Assembly (NCBI GenBank): GCA_020466095.1
Contig: CM035808.1
Coordinates: forward strand, 6,658,133 to 6,722,132
Reading direction: 5' to 3'
DNA length: 64,000 nucleotides
Source of the DNA: Chlorops oryzae
Lineage: Eukaryota > Arthropoda > Insecta > Diptera > Chloropidae
A program made the position numbers and the translations under genes. The notes beneath the pieces are model-generated. The model searched no databases. It had not been told where the DNA came from and saw only the letters and a program-made list of their open reading frames with translations. Positions 23,365 through 35,954 of the stretch are shown here, piece after piece (within the stretch, counting starts at the first letter, position 1; every line of letters begins with the position of its first letter).

Positions 23365-25461
23365 AAAATTTAAAAAAAAATTTTTTTATTTCCTCTTATA
23401 TTAGCAATCGGTTTCATCTTCTTATCCTAATTAGTTTTTGAGATATAAAATTTTGAAAAAAGGCTTATTAAAAAAGGATTTTCAAGGATATTTCAAGGAC
23501 CGTTCATAATAAAAATCTAAAATGTAGTCTCCACAGTGTTTTTAGATGGACACCAATCGAAAAATCAACTAAATTTAAAAATTCCTTTCATGATGCCGCA
23601 TGCCTTTGCTTAACCCCTTTATTATGATGTGCCGAAAAATAGTCTTAACGTCTAGTAAGTTAAAGAACTGAAATATATAGTTAGTATAAAGTTCTCATCG
23701 AAAAGGATTAAACAAAAATTTCTGAGCTTTTGAAATAAAAAAATGTGTATAAAAATCCGTAACGTTTTTCTTGCCCCCAAAATTCCTTTATTATTAAAAA
23801 AAAAATGATGCATAGGAAAGTAAAAACGTGTATGGCTTGAAATTGAAATCAAAGTAAGACCTCCTCATACCTCAATACCTACGCCGATCATTACTCAGTG
23901 GAACATTATAATAAAAAAAAAAAGAAATGCATCACTCATCTTTTGGACTGCATACTGCGCTTCGAATCGAGACAAGTCTTTTTCCTATCAAACATTTCAT
24001 AAAGTCAAAGAAATGAATTCGTTCGAGAAGAAACAAGACAAAGGCTGTTCAATAAGTTAATTAAGCGGCAATGAAAGTACAATTTTACGCACTGCAACAA
24101 TGCAACAATCCAGCGATGCAACGATGCAGTTGCGAGACAACGCGAGAGAATGGAAAATAATATTGAAAAAAAAAAAATATTTATGAAAACAATATTAATT
24201 ATTGTTTCAAAATGCATTTTCCGTGGGGATATGTCGTAACGATGCATACCCAGCCAGCCCGAAATATGAAAGTCTGCCAGACAAACAGAAACCTCATCCA
24301 CTAACGCCACTTGCTGTGTCATTCTCCCAAATGAGAAGGAAAAAAAAAATAATATAACAACCAATTCGAAATTCGTGAGACGCTCAGAAACCGATCAAAG
24401 GAAATTGATCATATATGCTTCAAAAGCGAATATGACAGCAGCGCTTGAATCACACGAAAACACGCATGCGCCATAGGTGGCCGTTAAGTGTGTGTGTGGC
24501 GCGTACGAACCATCGATTCGATCGAGACATTCAAGTCGTGCACGTTGCGATGAACTTCCAAGAAAATTCATTCCTTTTTTATTTGCTGCTGCATGCGCTG
24601 CATTTTATGTTGCCGACGACAGCATTCGAAAGGACACTGTCCTACCTCTAATTAAGGCAAAGCGCAGTCTTACCTTTTGATGATGCGCTTCTTATTCTTC
24701 TCGCTGGCACCTCTCTCTCTCACTCTCTCTCTTCCTCTCTCTATCACTCTCTCTCCCACTCACTCTCTCTCTCACTCCGTCTATCTCGATCGATCGATCG
24801 ATGAAAATCGGTGCCGAGCTACGTATCATTGAACTCCATTGTGCCCATTGCTTTGCAAATTTCCTGCAGCTTGATTAATGAAAAATCTGTCAAACATGGG
24901 CGCCAGCATAGAAAACCAGCTGTCATTATGTCCTTGCACTTGTTATTATTTAAGCGCAAAAACAAAAAAAAAAAAAATAAAATAAAATCTGCTATAGAAC
25001 CTGCTGCTTCCTGCTAATGCCACTGTCACTTGCCGTCGTTGACAATTACTCAAAATGCTTTCTACCTTGACCCTTACAGAAGCAAAATGATTGACAAGCA
25101 TCGATCAATACCTAGCATATATCCTTTTTGCTCTCCCTCTCTCTCTCTCTCTCTAACCTACTTATTGCCTTCTTTTATCGTACACTTGCCGCTGCAATTA
25201 ATTAAATAAAATTCAGTCCTTTTTTCCCTTCAAGTGGTCATTCGGTGTCCTCAACGTGGCGTTAAATCTTTGAAAATCGTTAGCAAAACGAACAATTGTT
25301 TTCCTTTAAAATGACTACTCTTCCTACTGCGAATATCCTTTATCTTTTGCTTTGTGTAGTATAGCGCATGGCGCTAAATGGACAATACTCTAATGTCTCA
25401 AAAAAAAAAAAAAATATCTCGGGCATAGGTACACACACATCCGTTTGTCCAGTTGCTCTTT
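23365..25461. other. Intergenic with pyrimidine microsatellites
   Basis: Includes CT-rich tracts at about 24,711-24,780 and 25,132-25,155 and a short (ATCG)n run near 24,787-24,803. CT/GA tracts can bind GAGA factor in flies, but that is inference. No gene was found. Confidence 0.5.
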
Positions 25462-25862
25462 TCCTTTGTCCCCTTCGTATTTAATCTATTTTTTCTAATT
25501 ATTCATTCGCAACGCTGTTTGATCTCTCTACACTCTTTGGCAGTTGCACTTTTCTTATTTTTTTTTTTTAGGTCAGGATCTAAGCCATTTTATTTTATTT
25601 TATTTCTTCTTTCTATGGGCTAAGAACTTTCTCTGGTTTTGGATTTGTTTTTATCAATATTCGGGTATTTTGGCAAAAGGAAATTTAAGTCCGGCTTTGT
25701 TTGTTGCCGGATTTACATTTGTGAATTTTTGTTATTAGCCATTGTTGGAAGGAGATTATAATTGGTTTAAAATATATGCTATACTTTCAGTAATGCTGAG
25801 TATTTATTTCCAAGAAGTAAGAAGACAACTATCCAGACAGCGTGGTGAAAATTTTATAATCA

Positions 25863-25976
25863 GGCATGCTCTAGAAATCGAATCCGAATAAAAAAGTTCG
25901 AAATCATTGTGATTTCAATAGAAATTTTATCTATTTCGAATTTTTTTTTATGGGGATTCGATTTCTAGAGCATGCC
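25863..25976. mobile_element. Foldback MITE, 114 bp
   Basis: More than 20 bp of perfect inverted terminal sequence, beginning GGCATGCTCTAGAAATCG at the left with its complement at the right, enclose a short spacer. No target duplication was recognised. The corresponding place in the second duplication copy (about 28,230-28,360) retains only fragments. Confidence 0.7.
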
Positions 25977-26300
25977 AAAATGTTTTTTTAATTTTCCAAA
26001 TACATTAAGAAGCGGTACCGAATTTTTATTTATTCAATGAATATTCGAAAATATTCGAGCTTAAATCGCATGAGGCATCCACGATTGATACGCTTCTAAG
26101 TACATTTGAGAAAATAATCAAAGTTAAATCAACTACTGTAGAACAGTTAAAGTAAGATGTCAAATAAACTTGTATTCTGCGTTAAATAGCACTGAAAAAT
26201 GGCTAGTCAAATGAACAGTTAAAAAACAGTTACTTTTTAATGTTCAAATATGTTTCGTTACTTAGACGTATAAGTTCGCATTCTGAAACCTCTCCGGAGG

Positions 26301-26378
26301 TTTTGATAGCTCAGTGCTTTAAACTGTGACTCGACAGTGTGAGCATATCGGGGTCTATCCCTGCTGGCGGCGGAATTT
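26301..26378 (+). repeat. tRNA-like stretch, probable SINE head remnant
   Basis: TAGCTCAGTGCTTTAA resembles a Pol III A box, and GGGGTCTATCCC about 45 bp further on resembles a T-arm/B box. The acceptor stem does not pair, so it is not a functional tRNA gene. A degraded copy sits at about 28,714-28,790. Confidence 0.4.
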
Positions 26379-26572
26379 TCTGATTATAATTACATTTATT
26401 TTCAGAGTGTATTGTTTGAAAAAGAAATTTTCCTAAATTTTAAGTTTTAATTTATTAATTTTTTTAATGGTTATTTTCAGAACAAATTTGGATGAATATA
26501 ATTCCTTATGCACGTCCCCAAAACTTGAGCAACATACCAGTCTCTAAAAAACTTTTTTAAACTTTTTTTTGA

Positions 26573-27580
26573 TTGTTCAGTATGTTTGAGAGCTTGTCAA
26601 AGATGGACATCAGCAAAGAGAAAATTCGCTACATTTTACAGTTTTTCTTCGATAAGGGAGAAAACGCAAGCCAGGCGGCTGAAAATGTGAATAGCGTTTA
26701 TGGACCTGATACTGTAACAGCCAATCATGCGCAATTTTGGTTTCGTCGATTCCGTTCCGGTAACTTCGATGTCAAGGATGCACCACGCACTGGAAGGCCA
26801 ATTGTCGAAAATGTCGATAAAATCATGGAAATTATCGAGTCCGACCGTCATGTTAGCACTGCTTCGATTGCAAAAGAGCTAAAGTTGCACAAAAAACCGT
26901 TTGGAACCATTTGAATAAGGCTGGATACACAAAGAAGCTCGATGTAGGTGCCACACGAGTTAACGCGAAAAAACCTCATAGACCGAATTTCCATCTGCGA
27001 ATCGCTGCTGAACCGCAACAAAATCGACCCATTTCTGAAGCGGTGGTGACTGGTGATGAAAAGTGGGTCACTTGCGACAACGTCAAGCGAAAACGGTCGA
27101 GTCGAAACACGGTGAACCGCGGAAACGGTGGCCAAGCCAGATTGACGGCCAGGAAGGTTTGGCTGTGTGTTTGGTGGGATTGGCAGGGAATTATCTACTA
27201 TGAGCTGCTCCCATACGGCAAAATCTTAACTCGGAACTCTACTGTCAACAATTGGACCGTCTGAAGGAAGCAATCGCCCATAAGCGGCAGCTTTGGCCAA
27301 TAGGAGAGGAATTGTGTTCCATCAGGACAACGCCAGGCCACACACTCGATAGTGACTCGCCAGAAGCTCCGGGAGTTTGGTTGGGAGGTTCTTCTGCATC
27401 CACCTTATAGTCCGGACCTGGCACCAATGATTACCATCTGTTCCTGTCCATGGCGAACAATTTTGCTGGTGAAACATTCGCTTCAAGAGAGGCTTCTGAA
27501 ATTGACTGTCTCAATTTTTTGCTAATAGGAACGAGGGCTTCTATGAGTGAGGCATAATGAAATTACCTTTAAAATGGCAC
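26573..27580 (+). pseudogene. Mariner transposase, broken
   Basis: Tc1/mariner-superfamily transposase of the mariner family, which would cut and paste a ~1.3 kb element at TA sites. The first open segment (26,573-26,914) carries the N-terminal helix-turn-helix region, with FRRFRSGNFDVKDAPRTGRP near residues 58-77. Shifted frames then show VTGDEKW (first catalytic Asp), a CVWWDWQGIIYYELLP block near 27,160-27,215, HQDNARPH (second Asp) near 27,315-27,340 and a YSPDLAP-type block near 27,410. At least three frame changes and premature stops separate these pieces, so no active enzyme is made. Sequence style is closest to the cecropia/SETMAR-like mariners. Terminal inverted repeats were not identified. 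Confidence 0.9.
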
Positions 27581-27761
27581 AATTATAAAAAAGCGCTTTT
27601 CCTAAAGGGTCATTCATTTCTTAATAAAGCCCTAATTTTAAAATAAAAAGAAATTTTTTCTCTAAAATACTATTTCTCTCAAATCCTTTATTTTTTTTTT
27701 ATATGATGTAATGACAAATTAATTTTTCAAAAAAAAATATTGGATGGTAATCCTTTCCATT

Positions 27762-29002
27762 GTTTTTCTTTCCCCTTCTATTTAATCTATTTTTCTAATT
27801 ATTCATTCGCAACGCTGTTTGATCTCAATCTTGAGTTGCACTTTTTTATTTTTTTTTTTTAGGTCAGGATCTAAGCCATTTTATTTTATTTTATTTCTTC
27901 TTTCTATGGGCTAAGAACTTTCTCTGGTTTTGGATTTGTTTTTATCAATATTCGGGTATTTTGGCAAAAGGAAATTTAAGTCCGGCTTTGTTTGTTGCTA
28001 CATGGATATAATTTAGCCATTGTCTGCTATATTGTGTAAATTCTTAAGTTGCAGTTTATGGGGTCAAGCCAGTGTGTTTGTCGGCAGAAGGAACGAAAAT
28101 TCGATATTGGATTAATAAAATTTATTATTGAATTTATGGGAATCATTTCAGAAAATGCAAAAGTATTTAATTATCCAGAATAAAAGAAACTACCAGACAG
28201 CTGTAAAATTTATTATGAATATGTATTTCGATTAGATTTTTTTCGACTATACCGAATAAAAAGTTCAATATAATTGTGTATTTATTATAGAAAATTTATA
28301 TCAAATTTCGAATATTTTTTTTATTAGAAGGAATTAGACTATTACTAGAGTCATGCAATTACATTTATCAATTGTATATATTTCTAATTATTCCAATACA
28401 TTAAGCATGATGCGGTACCGAATTTTTATTTATTCAATGAATATTCGAAAATATTGAGCTTTAAATCCGCATGAGCATTCCACGATTGATACGCTTCTAA
28501 GTACATCCGAGATGAAATAACAACAGTTAAATCAACTACTTAGAACAGTTAAAGTAAGAGGGGTCAAATAAACTGTATTCCGCGTTAAATTCACTGAAAA
28601 AGGCAGTCAAATGAACAGTTGAAAAACAGTTACTTTTTATGTTCAAATTCGCTTTCGTTCACTGTAGAAACGAAATTATAAGTTCGCATTCTGATCAACC
28701 GTCTCCGGAAGTTTTATAGCTCAGTGCTTTAAACTGTGACTCGACAGTCGTGAGCTTCGAGAGTTGTTCAAATAATCACACTGCTGGTCGGCGGTGAAAT
28801 TTTTCTGATTTTTTTTTTTAAATTACAGATTTATTTTTTTTGTTCAGAGTGTAGTTGTTTTGGAAGACAAAATTTTCTCCTAATATTTTTAATTGGTTTT
28901 TAATTTATTTAATTTTATTTTTTTAATGGTTCATTTTCAAGCAACAAATTTTGGGAGTGAAACAATTCCTTAAGCACGTTCCCCAAAACTTGAGCAACCA
29001 TA
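27762..29002. repeat. Direct duplication copy B (~1.24 kb)
   Basis: Counterpart of 25,462-26,535. Identity is very high to about 28,000, then drops with many small insertions, and the match resumes to the end at the shared ACTTGAGCAACC(A)TA block. The uneven indel-rich divergence may reflect unpolished sequence or an unmerged second haplotype rather than age. Confidence 0.8.
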
Positions 29003-29039
29003 AGCTCAAGTGAGCATTTTGACCAACAAATTAAATTCG

Positions 29040-29240
29040 TTCGTTTAGCGTAATGGTTAAGACGTTCGCCCAGCGAAAGTGGAGGTCAGCGGTTCAAGGC
29101 TCGGCCGAGGCGAGAAAATTTAAAGAGATGAAAGAGAAAAAGATTTAAATAGAAACAAATAAATAAAGAAAAAATATAATAATTTAATTAAAAAAAAAAA
29201 ATATTAATAAAAGAAGATAAAAAAAAGTCAAAGCAAAAAA
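29040..29240 (+). repeat. SINE-like unit: tRNA-like head and A-rich tail
   Basis: TTAGCGTAATGGTTAAGACG fits a Pol III A box, and GCGGTTCAAGGCTC about 42 bp later resembles a B box. An A-rich region follows to about 29,240. Stems do not fold into a complete tRNA, so a tRNA-derived SINE or tRNA pseudogene is more likely. Confidence 0.45.
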
Positions 29241-29254
29241 TAAATTATTTTTTC

Positions 29255-29444
29255 CCCAGTCGCTGGTGACAGTTGATTTAACCGCGAGACAGTTATATCA
29301 ACCATCAGGTAGTTATATCCTTATTGACTGTGTTTGTACTGTTGAGTTGACCGCTACTGTACATAAGTTAACAATTAACGGTGAAGTCGGTTATTTTAAC
29401 CTGCTTTTTCAGTTAATATAACTACCTTTTTCTCTCGGTGTATA
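29255..29444. repeat. Remnant of a TA-type MITE
   Basis: Several scattered CAGTTATATCAAC-like motifs in both orientations end with CTCTCGGTGTATA, similar to the CACTGAG...TA terminus seen at 23,001 and 49,286. The left end was not found. Confidence 0.35.
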
Positions 29445-30552
29445 TTTGGAAAATTAAACTTATCTCTAGAGCAAGAGTAAGGACTTATACTATCAAGAAC
29501 TCAGTCGAAACTGGGGAAATCAGCTAACCGAAGGATGCTTTGTCCATCAACATTCAAGCTGTGTGCATTAATTCTCAGAAGCTCAAAAATTTTGTTGTAC
29601 TTGAGGTGTTTCAAAATTGAAACTCCCTAGGCTTTCCAAAGGCACTGATGAGTTACAGACAAAATGTGGCCATATCCGCCAATCGTGGATGCCTCAGACG
29701 GTTTAAGTTCGAATATATTCATATATATAACATATATGTTCAAATATACATTGAAAAATATAGAGTTTTAAGATTGAAAATATTCTAAATAAAAAAAAAA
29801 GAAAACTGTTTTATAAAGGACTCTTCCCATATACCTTTTCGAAATTTTTTCTTAATATGATCCAAAACATATTTTAAAGCACAAATTTACCACTGAAATT
29901 TACCAGAGATTTATAACATATCAATAATATAGCCTTGAAGGCCTGACTCACTGGTAACCCGTTTAAAGTCAGGGTCACAAAAATGAAAAGGGTAAGGCAA
30001 AGATAAATGCCTTTGGAAAAAGACTGCTCCATTATTAAGGAGTTTGTAGTTCTCTCATTTCAAGAAGTTTCCTGACAAATGGCACTACAAGGGTGGGGTA
30101 TTGTGATGTTCTTCTGCTAGTGATTTCCTTAGCTTTCAGTGAAGTATAGGAGCTCGATTTGGGAATCTCTATCATCATAATCTGGTACACAGCACTAACC
30201 TTTACCGATAGGATAGTCTTTAGTTGACTTTGAATCAGTTTGAATTCAGTCTTTATCCCGAAAATCTGGAGACTGTCTTACATACAATCTATAAATTCCT
30301 TTGTTTGTTCAAGGACAGAGTCTTCAAAAACTTGTCTTCTTCAAGACTTGAGTGTGATCTTGGTGTTTTCTCCTTCATAAGTGGATGATTGAGAACAACC
30401 TATAATAAACAAATGGGGGCCAATATAGAAAAGTATCTAGATCAACATTAGTCGCATTGAGAGACCGTAACCCATACAATTTTTTTTTTACTAAGTCACC
30501 TTCAAAGAGCTTCTATTAATTGTCCTACTGTATGTGGGTAAGTTGATCCTTC
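29445..30552. other. Intergenic, no gene seen
   Basis: No supported coding frame, RNA gene or repeat unit recognised. Confidence 0.5.
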
Positions 30553-30930
30553 CCTGCAGGAAATGTCAACAGTGAATCTATACTCTTTCTCTACTGACTG
30601 CGTCAACAGTACTACCGACCAGTTAAACCCGTCGCAATGCTTTGCGTTATTGACATTTAACATTGAGTTGTCATTGAATGTCAACAGTAGACCGAAAAAC
30701 TATTGACGAACTATTGACGTCGGTACTATTATGTAGACAAAAAGGAGTACTCTTTCGCTTTATAAGGAGACACGTTGTTGACATGGTCAATAAAGATGAA
30801 CTATACCTCTTAACAGTACAGTTTCTTTAATGACACCGCCTATAAATACTGTTAACATTGGAACTAATTCTCTTGTCTATATTGACGTCAATATAGACAT
30901 GGGGTCATATAGCGACAGGCTTCCTGCAGG
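30553..30930. mobile_element. Candidate inverted-repeat element with PstI-like ends
   Basis: CCTGCAGGAA at 30,553 is matched by its complement ending at 30,930, with weaker similarity (GTC) just inside. The interior has many GTCAAC/GTTGAC motifs and a perfect 26-bp palindrome at 30,874-30,899 centred on TGACGTCA. There is no target duplication, so assignment as a transposon is tentative. Confidence 0.4.
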
Positions 30931-32545
30931 CTTACTATAACTTTTCTCTAGTCACAGACAGCTTGCGAAATATGGATCATCAGATGTTTCTAAAACAATT
31001 CACAAAACCGATCTCGATTGAAAAAAACTTGAAATTTTATTAACATTTCCCACAAGATTATCCCTCCGGCTTTAGTCCGAAAATAAACAATGCCATAAGG
31101 CCTCAACTCAATCATAACTGCCTTCGGTCTTTTGCTCTTTGTCAGCTATTGCCGTCGAATACAAATAATGTTAACATATCTAAAAAGGACGAGTTTGTTG
31201 GTCAGGCACCCTTAAGCATTGCAAATGATCCTTTTCCTTCAAAAAAAAAAAAAAAAATTTTGTTTATTTTTTATGTAACTCGGGTGCATCCGCTCTGGAA
31301 AAACTAACAAAATTTTCATGCTGGACCTCACTCGTTGTTTTTATTTACTTCAGCTCATCATTTCATCAAATCTTTCGTCCTATTTATGGAAACTGTTCCA
31401 TAGAGATAACTGCTACTGGATTTTTTTTGCTACCCCGATCCAATTTGCACCGTTTTGTTTTTCGCCGCTGATAAGAATCTTCGAACGGATTCATCTTTCA
31501 AATTCATCGAACGGTCAGTAATGAGGAATGTGGGAAACTGATATTTTTCTCCCGGCATCCTCTTACTTGAAGGACTTGTTCAAATTTTTAAATTGCGTAA
31601 TGAGTAGTTAGGTTTGACCTAAAAAGTATTGAATAGCAAAATGAAAAAATTCAAAAAGAAACTATTTAAAAAAAGGACTCTTAAGAATCAATCCGACATT
31701 TTGTTACCATAAATTCAAATCCTTTCATATACACCAATCAATTAAATCCGCCCTCAGCTAATGTAAAATTAACAACAGAGACGACAAAAAATAATGACAT
31801 AAAATCATAATAATTAATAAAAAAAAAAAAAAAAAGGGTTCACAGCCACCCTCTTCTGATTCTGCTGCCGGGTGCGTGAACTTCAAATGCGAGACCTTAC
31901 CACCACCACCACTACTACTACCATGAGCATCACCGCACCATCACCAATGAAAGTAATTTTCAATTATAAATATGAACATGAGCACGAGGAATGCCAACAG
32001 GATACGTCGGCCTACGTATTTGGAGGCAGGAGTTTGCCGCTCATGTGAACGCATATTCTCATGAAATCATGGAGCGACATGTTTGCGCTTGTGCTGCCTT
32101 TGTCGTTGGCATATTAATTTCGTTGTTAAGTACTTGAATACTAAAAAAAAAAAAAAAACCCTTCCATCGTAACTCATAATCCTCGCTGTACGTTGTCCTT
32201 GTTTTTTCGTTCACTTCTCATTTTTTTTCTATTTTGTTTATTTTTATCGAAATACGACGCAAAGTTCTCCGTTTCAGTATCCTCGCTTGCTGCTTTCTGC
32301 TGTTTTTGCCTTGTTAAGCGTGAAAGAGATGAAAATGGCTTTGGCATTATTTTCACCCTTTAGCGGAAAACAAAAAAAAAACCAACCAAACAAAAAAATT
32401 TATATATAGAAAAGAATATTCCCAACATAATGAGTCCTCATCGTGATCGGCATCGTCATTATGATGTTCATCAAAATGAGAAACAACGTCAATGACAACA
32501 TTCATTATGCAGAGCAAGGATGCTTCATGGCAGACCGAGCGAGAA

Positions 32546-32591
<46 letters not shown>

Positions 32592-33929
32592 TATCATGAA
32601 TTACGTGAATATAATGAGAGGAATAAAAAACTCGTTGAAATCAGGAATATAATGAGCAACATGCAACAGCAGCAAGTTGAAAAGGACATTATTAATAAAG
32701 CGTGCACCCCGAGACAGCAACCGAGTGTGTGTGTGTGCCTGTGGACTTCATAGTTTGGGCCTTTGGCCGCTAAGCAACAAAGGCGCACTGCCATTCAGCA
32801 TTTGTGTCAATGAAATGCGGCTTCTCGGCGGTGGTGGTGGTGCTACTGCTGCGGCTATGGCAGGCGGCATTTTTGATTGTGCTGCTTATCCCTTTGACAT
32901 ACTCACACAGTCCATACAAAATGAGTTCCTTATGCAAATAAATATGCCGAAAGCTTGACATAAGGCCGCAGAAAAAATACAAAAATTCAAATAAATTCGA
33001 AAAACGTTTTTGAGTTAAAAGAAAAGTTAAAATGGCAGCTCAAGTGGCCCGCTCGATTCATACAGCGTATATCCTGTTGTTTTGTATTGTGGGCTCTCTG
33101 TCATCGTTTAAGGGTTGACGTTGAAATCTGGAAATTGCTAATGACGTCCGCGTTCTCATTGTCGGACTTCTTACAAGCGTTGCTCGGCTGTATGTTTTTT
33201 TTTTTTCAACCATTATATTCATTATATTCATTGTCGTGGGGGACGGAAGTTCACTTGGAATTAAAATCATAACAGCGTGACAATTCGAGAGCTCTTCATT
33301 CTGATCCGGACGACGTTCATTTACTCTGGGAATACAAGGATATGATGAGGTATGCTAAAGAAAGCCATTTTCTTTTAGCAATGGCCGATTGAGAGATATC
33401 GGAAATCTCAGATGGTAAATAATCCTCTTCAAAAGCTTATATACATATATTTATTTGTATCACAAACAAGAGGAAAAATATTGAGAAAATACTCAGCGAA
33501 AAGGAAAAAGTTCTTCTTTTTATTCTACAGACAAATTCCCTGAATACACACAATTAAATTGTTTTTGCAACGAACTCAAAAGTCAAATAAAAATCACAAA
33601 AAGAACAATTGAACGCACTTAAGAAAGATCTCACAAAAACCAGCGGCAAAAGGAACGGAAAGCCCGTAAGTAAAGTAAACAAATTAGCTGATTTCTTAGG
33701 AAGCATTCGAGAGGACGAATGACTCAGGAGCACAAAAAAAAAAATTTATAAAAAATAAAGCATAAGAAAAAGGAAGAAAAGAATTGGGGAGCAGTTCAAG
33801 GAAATGCGGCTAATTTAGAAGGTCGTACAGAATTTGTATAGGGGAGTCGATTCTATGCGATTATTATAGATCAAAATAAAGGTTCAATTGGATTTCTAAA
33901 ACAAACAAACAAAAAGCCTTAGGTGTAAT
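30931..33929. other. Intergenic with GA and simple repeats
   Basis: Contains a (CAC/TAC)n run near 31,898-31,923, a (GA)n tract at about 32,544-32,590 and a short (GT)n near 32,725-32,738. The section 31,850-33,280 is more GC-balanced than average. No protein with a recognisable domain is encoded. Confidence 0.5.
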
Positions 33930-34700
33930 ACCCCAGCTAGCATTTTTCGAAATTTTTTATCAAAAGCGAGTCTTTTTCGAGTCGCCTATCTGATTAAAAA
34001 GATCAAGTATGCGCTGGTTTTCTGATCAAAAATGATACTTTTATCGGGAGAAATTGGAATCCTAGCCGCGACTCTCCTTAGGGAGTCATATTTGTTATTA
34101 TTTTCGAGTCATATTTGCTATCCTTTTGGAGTCTTCTACGACTCATATTTGCTATCATTTTGGAGTCTTCTACGACTCATATTTATAGTCAATTGCTTTC
34201 TAAAAATAAAAAAAATAAAAATTTTTTTTAATCAATTACACATTTTTTGGCTTTTCCGTATATGTATATGTTATGATGTTATATGTATTATTATTATAAA
34301 TTCAACGTTTTTTTTTTCCTTTTCCTAATGTGGGATTTGAACCTAGGAAGTCTCGTTTTCTAGTCCTGTGCTCACCTGTCGACACCAAGCTTTCCCATTC
34401 GAAAGTCATGGAAATTTTTCGTTTATAACTTTAAATTCGAATTCCATTCAATTCAATTTTGAGTCAAATATTGAGTGATATTTAAGATAGCAACAACTTG
34501 AATGATCATATTTCAATCCCATACGTGATTAATTGGCGATTGCTCTATCTTTTGTTTTTGTAATTTGAATACGACTCGCTTTTGGAACATATTGGAGAGT
34601 CGTTTTCGAGTCTTCTTTTAACCATGCATGTGATCAATCATTTTCTAATCATGAAGGGGCTCGAAAAAGACTCGTAAATGAATCTTCTCATAAAACAGTC
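33930..34700. repeat. GAGTC-rich repeat with 34-bp units and tRNA-like segment
   Basis: A 34-bp unit containing TTTTGGAGTCTTCTACGACT repeats about twice at 34,111-34,180, with further GAGTC/GACTC motifs on both sides. On the minus strand at about 34,390-34,325, GGTTCAAATCC is a perfect B box preceded by an A-box-like TGGTGTCGACAGG, suggesting a tRNA-derived SINE piece. Confidence 0.45.
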
Positions 34701-35608
34701 TTCCAAATTTTGGGTGGGACTTATTTATATTTTAACCCTTTCACTAGCGAATTATTGTCGTGTTCTCACAGATTACAATAGGGTATTCAAAAATGGAAAT
34801 GGGTAGAATTTTGTCGGGAAAAATCGGTGTCAGAATTGTTCCAATTCTAACCCGTCGCTCGGTGGATTAGAACAGCTCGTTTGCATGGATGAGCTCAAAA
34901 ATTATTGAAATTTTGAATTAATGTTTGAAATCCGGACAAATCATCATCGGAAATTTTTCAACGTTGACTTTTTGCATCGGAATTATAGGTTCTCGTGAAT
35001 TCTCATAAGTAGAGCTCGGACTTTGAATATTTTGAATTTTTGATTTTTTTTGCATTTAACTGTGCTTTTTGAATATTTTAGTCACTGAAGTAGGCTTTTT
35101 TTTTTGTTAATTTGACAATTCAACATTTTAATAGGCATACTAAATCGAACTAATTTGGAATTTTTGACTGTGAATTTTGAACATTTTGAATTTTTGTTTG
35201 AATTTTTTTTTAATATTTTGAATTTTTTGCATTTTTTTTTCATTTTTTTACATATTCAAATTAAGGAGCTAACCCAGTCCAGATACCCCAGAAAGTATCT
35301 ATAACAGCTGGATGTTGTGGCATATGAAAGAGCGTAGGGGGTTCAAATAGTTGTTCAATTTTTTCTAATATTTTGGAATTTTTGACATTTGAATTTTTTT
35401 GAATTTTTTGAATATTTTGAATATTTTGAATTTTTTTAAATATTTTTTTAATTTTTTTGAATATTTTTTGAATATTTTTGGAATACTTTTTGAATTTTTT
35501 TTTCATTTTTTTACATATTCAAATTCCGAGGCATACTCATAAGGTTTTTTCTCTTCAAAATTTCGTATACTTTGCCCCAACAAAGGTGAATGGTTTGAAT
35601 GTGGTTTA
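34701..35608. other. Low-complexity TTTGAATATT DNA
   Basis: From about 35,020 to 35,520 the sequence is dominated by irregular TTTTGAATATT-type repeats. No gene. Confidence 0.6.
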
Positions 35609-35831
35609 GTCCTTTCTAGGGATGTCAAAATCCCGGGATATCCCGGATTTAGTCCCGGTGGTTTTCTTGGATATTCAACAAAAGTTTGATTAACAAATCC
35701 ATATATTTTAACTTCGACTAAACGATTTAACAGATTTAAACGATTTTGTCCGATTTTTTCTACGAATTTAACGATTTATTACTATTTTTTTTAAATCCCG
35801 GGATCCCGGGATTGGCATGCCTAGTCCTTTC
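35609..35831. mobile_element. hAT-type MITE, 207 bp, 8-bp TSD
   Basis: Exact duplication GTCCTTTC at 35,609-35,616 and 35,824-35,831. The inverted ends run TAGG(G/C)ATG(T/C)CAA followed by ATCCCGGGAT, with extra CCCGGGAT copies just inside. TA-starting ends plus 8-bp TSD place it in hAT. No coding capacity. Confidence 0.88.
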
Positions 35832-35954
35832 ATAAACAACCTATGAGGAATCTCAAATGTATAAGCGGGATTCTGTCTTATAATATAATACATGTATTCG
35901 ATTAGGGTTCACTGTCCCGATCAGGGTAATAAAAGGGTCAGATCCCGATTTATG

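Larger units (their letters stand above)
25462..26535. repeat. Direct duplication copy A (~1.07 kb)
   Basis: Matches 27,762-29,002 in the same orientation. The first ~250 bp are near identical (landmark ATTCATTCGCAACGCTGTTT), and later parts differ by many short indels. The copies flank the mariner remnant. Copy A includes a small foldback MITE (25,863-25,976) and a tRNA-like stretch (26,301-26,378), both also traceable, degraded, in copy B. Confidence 0.85.

Noticed and set aside
26301..26378. Functional tRNA gene
   Set aside because: The acceptor stem does not pair and the B box is degenerate; kept only as a SINE-like remnant.
25462..29002. LTR retrotransposon with ~1.1-kb direct terminal repeats
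   Set aside because: The internal coding sequence is mariner transposase, not gag-pol, and the repeats contain an older MITE and a tRNA-like stretch; no primer-binding site or TG...CA ends seen.
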